DNA from: Haliotis asinina
Taxonomy: Eukaryota; Mollusca; Gastropoda; Lepetellida; Haliotidae
NCBI RefSeq assembly: GCF_037392515.1
Contig: NC_090280.1
Span: 23,131,118-23,195,117 of the forward strand
Direction: 5' to 3'
Length of the DNA: 64,000 nucleotides
In this document: piece by piece, positions 42,166 to 53,600 of the stretch
How the letters are laid out: each line of letters opens with the position of its first letter
How positions within the stretch are numbered: the stretch's first letter is position 1
The notes under the pieces: generated by a model
Told to the model about the DNA's origin: nothing
Databases searched by the model: none
Seen by the model: only the letters and a program-made list of their open reading frames with translations
Translations under genes and position numbers: made by a program

Positions 42166-44300
42166 TTTTGATATCCCCCATACTCTTATGTTGTGTATGG
42201 GTTGGTATGGTCTGACCTCTTGCCAAGCGAGTTGATTCCCTAACTCCCTTGCTTTATACTATGACAGATATTACATAGATTTATGCCACTTCCGTTTCAA
42301 TTATTCTTCAAGATATTTCACACTGACATTTTGACGCGAAAATTTTCCTATTTTACTGCATGAGTCTGAGATTTTCCTGGGCAAGATAGTGTAACAAATA
42401 TACACACCATTTCTTTGCATGTAAAAGGTTTCTTGGAGTGGAGACATCGACACCAACCTACTGGGTTAAGGTGGCAGAAATCATTTGTATATTTCTACAT
42501 TTAAATGTTCCATGAAATTGTAAGTACTATCTGTGCCTACTATAAGATAGCACATTTGACGCAAGGAATGTCGCAATATTACAATGTTCGCTTGAACACG
42601 ACTAGCACTCCCCTCTCTTCAGCAGTTCCATAACTAGTTATACTTTCTCAAAGGGTATTTTTGGAATTATATACCTCAAGCGATTAACAATTGCAAAGTC
42701 CCGTAGGAAGAAGAGTGTCTGACAGGAATTAAAGACAGGAAATAGTGGGCAGTGGTGATGCTAGAACAACATGGCAGTGACGACTGGACATGTTAATGAC
42801 AGACTGGTAAATAAGTGGAAACATGCAGCAGTTGGAATACGTATTTTAAGACCAGTGTGTAATGAAGTGTTTCCCTCTGCTCATTAACGATCCATTGAAA
42901 ACTGTCTCGTGGCTTTGCCCTATCTGAAGCCACGTGCAGTTACAATCGTTTTCTGTGCCACACTCCAAAATACACAGCTGCATTGTTTTCGACGGGTGTT
43001 TTTTTCACATTCCATTTGTAAGTTCAGCATTTCTTTACACGAGAAAGAATAGTTCACTGATATCTGCATGAAACATGTAACTGTTGTTAAAATGTCAACT
43101 GGTGTTAAGCTAATGTTCGCGATAGGTGCAATATTGTGAATTTTGCGCATTCCTGTACAATGTGGAACACGCCATGGCATCTGTATTAAGTAAACTGTTT
43201 GATCAAACTTACAGCAATTAAAACTAAAGTAAAGCATTTACAGAAGACATAAAAAAACAATTTTATAACTATATATTGAATCGTGTGTGAGTGTTTGTCC
43301 GCGCGCGTGTGTGTATGTGGGTTGAAAATGGGTATTATATTTACATTGAGTTTTATTTTAAGTACTGACAATCAAAGATCACAATCGGAAACCGATCTGT
43401 TACTGATGGGGTATGGAAACAAAAAGCCATGAAGCCTTAACCGACAAGTCCATCCATATATCTCATGTGCAAATTATCACCCGCAGTCCTGTTATGTGTG
43501 TAGTGTTTGATATGATATTCATCAGTGTGTCGGACCCGTGAAGGTCCCGTGGTAGAATAGGCCTTCAGCAACCCATGCTTGCCATAAAAGGTGACTATGC
43601 TTGTCGTAAGAGGCGACTAACGGGATCGGGTGGTCAGACTAGCTGACTTGGTTGACACATGTCATCGGTTCCCCATTGCGCAGATCGATGCTCATGTTAT
43701 TGATCACTGGATTGTCTGGTCCAGACTCGATTATTTACAGACCGTCGCCATATAGCTGGAATATTGCTAAGTGCGACGTAAAACTAAACTCACTCACTCA
43801 CTCACTCACTCACTCACTCACTCATCAGTGTCTTGAGAAAACATACAAGGTAACCCATTTTGACAAAACAGGTTAAAGCTATATTGATTGAAAAAATGTG
43901 TTTCAACATTATCGCTGTTGGTAAAATAAAACATAAGTGTTATGAAATGAAAATAAAAGGTAACAGCTTTATTGATTGATCAAAACTGATTTTGCTAAAT
44001 CAGTGTTGTTGATAGACTATGATATACTGTGAGCAAAGCTCTAAGCTTTTGATTACAAGCGTCCGCTTGCTGAAAGGACATACTGTTCAGTAACTGCATA
44101 CACCATTGCGTTGTGCAAACATCAACGCTTGCCGAGTATGTAGAGGACAAGCAGGAACAAATCTCACAACTGTCGATATCAGTAAGTCCTCTGTAAAAGA
44201 GGGCATCGTGGAAAACATTTCCCGTCGTTGCGGGATTAGTAAATGTAGTACTCTTGTTTTGGTAGCTGAAAACGTTAGCTAGCTGAGATGTTAAACTGTA
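42166..44300. other. Intergenic DNA, partly duplicated
   Basis: 42.17-43.2 kb repeats 35.06-36.56 kb; 43.4-44.1 kb repeats 62.6-63.0 kb. No gene seen. Confidence 0.55.
43531..43822 (+). mobile_element. SINE, full-length, with (CTCA)n tail and target duplication (family S1)
   Basis: Starts CGGACCCGTGAAGGTCCCGT and GGTAGAATAGG, carries GCCATAAAAGG and CGTAAGAGGCGACTAACGGG, CGGTTCCCCATTGCGCAGAT, and ends GTAAAACTAAA then about eight CTCA repeats. TCATCAGTGT at 43519-43528 recurs at 43822-43831. The paralogous site at 62.66-62.71 kb is empty. This defines orientation and ends for the family. Confidence 0.95.
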
Positions 44301-44309
44301 TAGGATCTG

Positions 44310-44520
44310 TTGAAGTATAAAGAGTGGAGAGACGTGCAGATGTGGAACTGTACGGTCAATTTAGACTTCATGCGGTACTGTGATCCTCTCTGGAATATAA
44401 AGTTTGAAGAGACGTGTAGATGTGGAACTGTAATGTCAGTTTAGGTCAAGTCTGGTACTGTGTTCCTCTGTTGAGGAATATGAAGGATGGAGAGACGAGT
44501 AGATGTGGAACTGTTCCCTC
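44310..44520 (-). repeat. Tandem repeats over gene 3 tail and 3' region
   Basis: GATGTGGAACTG-bearing units with AGAGACGTGTAG, as in genes 2 and 4 (about 83 bases per unit). Confidence 0.8.
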
Positions 44521-44631
44521 AGGAGTCGCTCGTAATCATGTAGAGGTAAGACATCGTTGTTGGAAGCACGAGGTACATCACTGAAGTCATGGGATAATCT
44601 CTCTGCCATCACAGTAAGATATTCACCACAT
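44436..44631 (-). CDS. Gene 3 terminal exon: cytoplasmic tail
   Basis: Reads CGEYLTVMAERLSHDFSDVP, RASNNDVLPLHDYERLLREQ, FHIYSSLHPSYSSTEEHSTR, LDLN and stop at 44438-44436. Four codons longer than in gene 2 or 4 because the repeat unit has drifted. YLTV, YERL and YSSL are Yxx-hydrophobic motifs. Confidence 0.82.
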
Positions 44632-47600
44632 CTGTAATTACAACATTACACTTATATTGCAGTTAAAGTTGGCCTGCCCATAAGTGCATGAATTTTCCTT
44701 TCAAGTAGTGTGCAGTGGAAATCACCTCAACCATGATCATGGATTTCCAACCCTTTCTTAAATTGTTACATCTGTTACATAGGTACACTTGCTACTTTCT
44801 CTGCCATTTCCACAGGTAATCGATGCCGGCTTTTATCTAAGACTTCTGGGGTAAGACGACAGCAACCGTTTATATGATGGTTTGTTTACTGGCTATTACC
44901 ATGACTGACTCCAATACTTAAGATAAAAGCTTAAAAACATGTACCTGTTGTCCTGGTTCTCTGCAAGTAAAACAAAAGACAAACTCGTACATTTCTCAGC
45001 TGATTGATTCGTCCACAACTGTAACTGTAAACAATTAAGAATAGTCCATCATCATCAGCAAGACCGGAACACCACAAATACCACTTCACTATACCCATGT
45101 GGGGAATCGAACCTGCGTCTTTGGTGTGAATACCTTATCCCCTGGCCTACCGACCGCTCCATTACTGAATCAAAAACTCAAACAACCTTTACAAACTAAA
45201 ATCAGGACTAAATATTGCACCACGTGAATGTGAACCACGGATATGCCCGTATACTGTTCGACGCTGCATTCAACAACATCACAGCTAGACTACGCTTGTT
45301 TGATATATGCCAGACTTGCCGAGAACACCCAGTGGTTGATATAATGAGCATCGATTTACGCAACTGGTATATGGGGAATAAACATGCATGAGCATAATCA
45401 GCCAGCGTTTCTCACCTGTTGTAGCATGCGTGGTTGTTGAAGACAAGTTCTGACTAAGTCTAGCACGTTAGGGTAACTCTGTGCTGGTTCCGGTGTGTTG
45501 GGGATTAGAGGTGGGGTTGAAACTTACATTGCATGTAAAAATATTCATGCGTTCTTTGTACCTTTGACGTCCTTGCAGACAAGAACAGTGACTGCTGCCA
45601 CCACAAGTGCCACAGCAGTCAGCATAACGGAGTAGACAGCTACGATGGGGACGATGTCGTCTACGTTTCCATCACCTTCTGATACAAGACAAAGATGACA
45701 CATATCTGTATTAAGTACGATAATTCAAGTGACAATACAGCGACGTGTTTCACCATGGTGTATTTTCTAGTTCCTGTTAAAGCATTATTTAACTTTATGA
45801 CATAAATAATGTTTCTAAACTGAGCGAATAGTGTTTTTCTCTACAAGAACTATAACGTAATAAAGTAAGCAAGCAATGAATAAGGAAGAATCCTTCGTGA
45901 GGTACACCGGGATGACAGTTACAGCTGTCCAGACTAGTGGTTCGTTTTCCCCAACACGGCCCATCACCAATTTCTGGTAGTGCTTTATGAACACTGAGAA
46001 ATGTCTTAAGTATTCGGACATCTAGATTATCCGACTCTATTTACAATGTTGTAGCTATTCTATTATGGCTATTTCAAACTAAATAATCGGGGGGTTTGGT
46101 CTCCTTGGTTGTTTTGAGACACGACTCCTGTTCCAGGCTTCAGACACTAGACAGTTCGAGCTACGTTTCATCATAAAATGCACAGCTGTTCGAGTTTCAC
46201 AGCCGTTCCACTGTCTGTAATCGCGTATGGAAGAGACAATCCAGTGATCAACAGCATGACCATCGATCTGCGCAAATGGGAACCAACCGATGACATGTGT
46301 CAACCATGTGAGCGAGAATGACGTGCCGATCCTTTCAATAGCCTCTTACGACAAGCATAGTCGTCGTTTATGGCAAGCATGGGTTGCTGAAGACTATCTA
46401 ACCTGGACCTTCAAGAGTCCTTCAGACAGGAGATAATTCGAGCTACGTTTACTCGACATATCAGTGCCCTATACGGCGGTTTGAGTTTCACAGTCGTTAC
46501 ACATCATGCTAGTTGTTAACCTTCAGACACCAACCTTCCATTTCCTGGTAGCTCCCATCGTTTTCGTCTTCCCTGTGATACGACACCAGACTGATAAAAG
46601 TGAACATTGAACGTGAGCATAGTGAGAGGAAATTATTAAGTTGTGACACGCTCTCACTTTATATCGCGCTCCAAGTCGTGAATAGTTTTGCCTGGTTGGT
46701 TTGTTGTTTAACGCCGCACTCAGCAATATCACAGTTATATGTCGACGATCTGTAAATAAATGGTTCTGGACCATATAATCCAGTGTTCAACAGCATAAGC
46801 ATCGATCCCGTTCGTCAGTTTTTACGACACGTATGGGTTGATGAAAACCAATTCTAGCCTGGATTTTTACGGGTATTTACACCTAAATGGTGATGAAATA
46901 TTTATTCATCTTACTTGAAGATTGATGAACATACTCACCGATGACGAGCACATCCTCTCTCTGGAAGTTCAAAGTGTGTGAAAACAATTATGCATACAAA
47001 CTTAAAGTTTCATCACGGATAACTGTTTTATTGTGCGCATCTGTACATACCACACCCGTGTATATTTAAATCTTGCACACTGATGTTATCATTTTTTCTC
47101 CATTTAGAAGTTTAAGAGTTTAAGAGATACTGTACATTATACGCTATGAGTTTCAATAGAAGGTCAACCAGTGCTAATAGTTGTCAGAACTTTAAAATGT
47201 TGATAGACCTTTATTTTGAATGTTGACAGCTTGCAAAAGGTCTAGGACTGTTTTTCAAACATTCTACATAAACTACCTCTTTAATAACTCGTATCTCCTG
47301 GTATTTAACGTCATCTGATTTAACTGACGTGACGTACTAGAATGACGTCCAGCACCAACCTGCTATCTCCTCGTAGCCTCCGTCTGTGTCCGCGTCACCG
47401 GTGTACGTGACAACGCTGGGGGGAGGAAATGTAGAAAGTGGTCGGAATCAAGGATATTTACAAAAAGCAATCCGCTGTCCTCAGACCCAGAATCTTGCAA
47501 CGGACAAAATAGCTGTTACATTTATATGCATGAATGTGTCCACAAAAAGGATAAGCAAGTTCTGCCTTATCGGTATTTCACGCTCTTCTGACATTTGCCT

Positions 47601-50600
47601 GAAAGAACGAAATCTTTGTGACACAACAGCTCATGAGCGATGTGCTATTAATTCTGCTTGCTCTCATACCCCATATATACTGCTACTGATAAGTGAAGTA
47701 TAGCTAATCAAATCACAATACTACAAAATTTTATGTCAGCTGTTTACACATTTTGCCTTACTCACCGATTATATGTGCATCCTCTTCCTAAAACAAATAA
47801 TTTTGAGTAAATAATGACATATGCACAATGTTAGATGAAAAATATAAGATAAACGAATTTCCTGTATAATTATAATCTTTGAAGTGGAAATAAATATCTT
47901 GCTATTTGTAGAACGACATGTTTGTAGAACAAATGTCAGCTGAGTAACACCAGTGTCTTGAAGCAAACATTTGAAGTCAAATAAACATGTAAATTTGTGC
48001 ACACTGTTGATTTATATCCTCTTCAAGCATAAGCGTGCATTTCTGTATGGTCAAGTGACCCACCATTTGCTGGAAATCAACTTTTCACCTGCAAATCGCG
48101 TGAAAATGCATAAAACGTGGTGTTTTCACAACACATTGTCAGATATTGACATACTGTGTACCAAAATCATACCGAAATTTTGAACTGCACCAAATTGTTG
48201 ACTTTGGCACAACACGTGGCACATCTTTTACAACCATCTGCCCGCCCGAGATCGCCGCATACAAGTTCAAGCCAGGCTCCAGAACAGATATTACCATTCA
48301 TGGAAGAAGGGATATCGTCAGTCTCCAGCGACTACGTCAACATAAGTATTTTCTTTACTGATGAGTCCTGATTTCATCTCAGTCATGCGTATACATGGAT
48401 CAGAGTGACGTGGACAGCGTAAAGCTGATTGTTGAGTTCAGCAGCGTTGAGGGAAGCGTATTACTGATGATTTGTTGAGAGGCTGAGAGTCATGGCAGGA
48501 CACGTGTGGACGTCTGCTGTAGTCGAGTTACACCTGGCGCCAGATCAACGTCTTCACATTTTGCAGCAGGATTATGCAAATGACGGCCATAACCGTTACT
48601 GACATTGACTCTGTGAAACTTTTGAGCGCGTTTGGAAATAAATTTGATCCCTTCAACGTTATCAAGTTTCAACGTCTTATCCCAGTGATGCGTTTCTAAA
48701 GTAGTTCAGTATACTTCACCGTCTCCTCTCACAATCTGTCCTCTCTCAACCTCTTCCTTAAAGCCGGTCTCAGATTCCGTTTCCCCACAAGAGACGTGAT
48801 CATCTTCCTTGATGAATAGTCACCATCAAGGACACTTTTACATTTAATCAAGATATACCACAGACACGTTACAAATCACACCTAGAGAGAATCAGTTAAT
48901 ATAGGTACGACAAAATCATCATTTCCTTGAAAATGTATCACATGTCAGTATGAAGTGAAATAATTTTCAGCTAGCTTTCTAGGTATGGGTGGAAACAGAC
49001 ATCAGACTCTACATACCAAAGTATTGTAATATGTTTTGTAGACATCAATCCTTATTAGTACTGCTTAACATTTCTATAGGAGTATATATGTATGTGAGTT
49101 GTGGGGAAAAACGTTTTAAAGTACTACTCTGGTAACTATCTGATCCCCCATCCCCACCTTCCTAACCAGCGCGTCGTTTTCCCAGACTTTCATACATTAT
49201 TCACATATAAGAAAGTGCAAAGGGATAACTTACTGACAATGCACTGAACAGATACACACACGCACACGTGCACGCACACGCGCACGCACACACATCCACT
49301 CAACACGCTATTAAGTGAGATCGGTATTATGTAATTACTGAACCAAAATGGTAAAGAAGTGTTTGTGAGAGAGGCCACTTTACGTCCCTCTCGAGTTCTA
49401 GTCATTCACTGCCACATCACACCGTATTACCTCCACGTCTGTGTTTTCTACAAACAACAACTATGACGACAACGGCGATGACCACGACCAGGACGGAGCA
49501 GACAGCAGTCACTGGGACGATGGAAACGACACCAGATTCAGTAACCTCACTTGCTGAAACATTTGATATGGACAATATTCAGTTCAGCATTGTATAATCC
49601 TTTTTACTTTTCAGAAACAAATAACATCCAAGATATGTTGCTGTATTTAAAGTACATGATGTGATTACAAAATACTAGAGATATAATTCATACCAGGAGT
49701 ACAAATATAACCAGGGCTGCCTCGTATCTGCGAATTTGAGTGGGTGGGTGAGTGGGTGGGTGAGGGAGTGAGCGGGTAAATTGGTGGGTATGAGTCAGTG
49801 AGTAAATGAGTGGAGTTTTATGTCACTTATAACCCAGAAACACCACCCCTCTTAAGAAGATTTTAATTAGGTTCATGACATGTCAACTGGGTTGACCCTT
49901 CCGATGTTCATCTGAAATAAGACTTTCCAACTGCAATACAACCAGTTACGTTCTCGATACAACACCCATCGATCCATTTTCATAGAGGGATTCAGTAATA
50001 ATGGTCAAGTTGCCGGTGCTACAGTCATTGCATCCATTTGAAGGGAGTAATAACTTAAAAGTCATAAAATTTTACACATTCTGTCACATAGCATGTTTCC
50101 GGAATCTGTGGAGGCCTTACTGAAGACCTCTAGTGTCAGGCTGCGTGATGCACTCCCATGGATGTTGTTGACGTGACACGTGTACTGTCCAGACACAGAC
50201 ACATCTACAGCTGGTATGTACAACACAGCCTCCCTTTCTCCTGTAATCACCATCATCCTGAATGTGTCCCACCAGGTTACAGTGCAGGCAGGGTTACAGT
50301 CAACGGAACATTTCACCGTTACAGCTTTCCCTTCTTCTACCTCCAGCTTGTCCCTTGTGTCGTCAAACTGTATCTGGTCAGGTCCATCTGCAAAGCATGT
50401 GAGATAATCAGAAATAATAATTTGATTTCTTCTATCATACCAATACCACCGTATATCAATTTCACCTGAATTAATTTTTCTTCAACTTTCGGTGTAGACT
50501 TTTGAAGTTGGTTAGGTTCTATTTTTCACTCATGTCAATTCTACTTTTAGTGCTGATCACATCTACATCTGCTAGCCTTGTCGAGTCTAGGCTCACCAAT

Positions 50601-53600
50601 ATAAGACTCCCAGTTTCAAAGATCTTACTGTTGTCACGAAAATATTACATTCAAATGCAAACGACGACACATTACGCACATTCTGTTTTTGTTCCTATAA
50701 GTCATACGTGTACGTATCAGTCAGGTATTCCGACTGGATGGTCGACCGCGACCGCAGCAGGGGAAACGTCCAATGTTTTCTTTGTACGAGCTGGATAGCC
50801 GCTCAACTGAGATTTTGTTAACAGCTGGAATCTCCTCTCACATGTAGTTTGTGTTTACACGTCCGATATTGTCATTGGTATGCTCCGCCTGACCAACGTT
50901 GACAATTCGATTCATGTATTATCTTGACGTTCCTGTATATCTCATTTGATGCCTTTACGATTATATCTCTAATGATCAGTGCCTGTACCAGATATTGTCA
51001 ACGTTTCATGCATTTTACCGTATTCTTAATTGTAAATCCAATATTGTCACTATTTTAAAAAGAAGCGTTTTTGAGGACACAAGCCCCATGAGTGAGTGAG
51101 TGAGTGAGTGGGTGGGTGAGTTTTACGCCGCACTCAGCAATATTCCAGCTCTATAGCAGCGGTCTATAAATAATCGAGTCTGGACCAGACAATCCAGTGA
51201 TCAATAACATGAGCATCGATCTGCGCAAATGGGAACCGATGACATGTGCTGTTAGTTGCCTCTTACGACAAGCAGAGTCGCCTTTTATGGCAAGCATGGG
51301 TTGCTGAAGGTCTATTCTACCCCGGGACCTTCACGGGTACTCAGGCAGGTCGATAAATCACTGTAGACTATTTTTTCCGATAATTTTCTTGCATCTGTGC
51401 ATGGTCAGGGTTTTCAGGGTCAAATCACACACTGCTGACTGAAAATTGTAAACCTGAAAGTTTCATGCCATAGTTCAATCACCTAACAAGGGGGATAACT
51501 GAACGAACAACTTTGCTTGGAATGAAATCCATGTGGTGATGCATTCTCAAAACATCCATTCTTATTGTATCAACATTGATTCAACCCCATGTCTCCCATT
51601 TTCGACAATCGTACATTGAAAGTACAGTTCCCCTACTTTTTGGAAGAGTATATATGAAATCATAATGTTGAAACAAGATCAAGGCTGAAATATCAGTTCT
51701 AAGGTAACCAGTTAAAACCCCCTTCGTTTAGTGAACGCCCACCTCTCAGCAATGTCTGCTTGAAATGTCGTGAACTTTTAGCCCCGTGGTTGGTATTGAG
51801 TCTCCTGTTTTCCGTATTTTCCTGATGTTTTACATAACCTTGTTTTGACCTTTGCCCGTCACCGTGCATTTACATTCTCTGAAATCTGCATATTTGACGC
51901 GACGCTAGAATTGCAAGCCTAAGGAACATAAATTGGCGCTTTCGTAGCCCGTATCATCTGATTCAGTGCATATTATGTACTGTTAGTTTTGTGTTGATCT
52001 TTTGTATTTGAGCTGAGCGGTCCGACCCCGGTTTTGCTCATTTAAAACATATGTCCAGGTGAGCAACAATGACATGCCATAATTTTAAAGTGTTCGTGTA
52101 TATTCGACATAACACCTGACACCGCTTGCCTTTGAAGCTGAAAGCCTTCACCACAGATTCTGGCTGTGTTCACTTCCGAAAGTTCTATATCAACGGACGC
52201 CAGTAATGCCTTTTTGTTAGCGCTATGAGTAAACCTGGTGTGGAGTGTGGAGCTGTATAAATGGACACATTATTATGTTTGCTGTCATTAAGTCCCATCC
52301 GAACCACAAAGATACTATCATAATAATGATTCAGGACATAAAGGTTCCATGTAAGTTGCATACTAAGTTGCGTAGATATGTGAGGTTCCTGTACCGTAAA
52401 CAAAGGTACGTTCTTACTCACAGAGGACATCCAGTACATGTCCATGACTCCAGTCAGACACCAGACCCTCCTCCACAGCCAGGCAGCTGTAGGTGTCTCC
52501 CTGGTTCTCTCTGCTGACGTGGGTTATTGTCAGGTCATCTCCACCTATAGGAAACTCATCACCAGATTCTGGCAGGGTCCTGACTCTCCTCCAGATGTAG
52601 GTCATGGTCAGTGGGGGGTGGTCCGGGGGCAGACTCCGGGAGGAGGAGGAACATGTGAGGGTGACATTCTCACCTGATACAGGTGAGGCAGGTCCGGTGA
52701 TAGTAGGTGTGGCTGGCTTCTCTGTGAAAAAAAAATATAACAAATGATCCGAGATCTTAACACAAGTGCCAATAAACATGGTTTTACTAAATGTGTGGTT
52801 GGCCTCTCTGTGAAAAACATTTTAGAATATGAATTCACTGAGACATAATAAACTGAATGAACTAAATGCTCTGACACTTTTATTAATGAAGTATTCACCT
52901 TTATTGTCAATTAAATAAGCGCTAGAGAGACGCTAATACTCCTAACCGATTTGTTGATTAATGCACAACACAACTACTTTCCCGTTGGTCAGATGAATAA
53001 ATCATTTGCCCGGAGAGAGATGGGTTGCTGGATTGATCCCAAGGTGCGTCTCAAAAATGACGTTAGATATGCTAGTTGTTGTTACCCTGACTGGCGCTTG
53101 GGATTATTGTAACAAGACAGGTGGATTTGGACTGTTGTTTTTAACACCGCGCTCAACAACATTCGAGCTATATAGCGGAGATCTGTAAATAATCGAGTCT
53201 GGGCCAGACAATCCACTGATCAACATCATAAGCATACATTTACGCAGTTTGGGGTACGATTACATGTGTCAACCATGTCATGGAGCCTGACGGTCCTACA
53301 AGTTGATCCCAAGGTGCGTCGCAAATGACGTTAGGTATGCTAGTTGTTGTTACCCTGACTGGCGCTTGGGATTACAGCAACAAGACAAGTGGATTCGGAC
53401 TGTTGTTTTCAACACCGCGCTTAACAACATTAGAGCTATATCTTAATACTCCAAACCGTTTTGTTGATTACGTATGAGAGTTACCAAACAACTACTGGCT
53501 GAATCGAGTTAAGCGTATTTTCCAGAGAGAGGCATTGAAAGATGCAAGACTAATCGCTTCGGATACACTTATACATGTTAACCTGCGATAAAGCTTCTTC

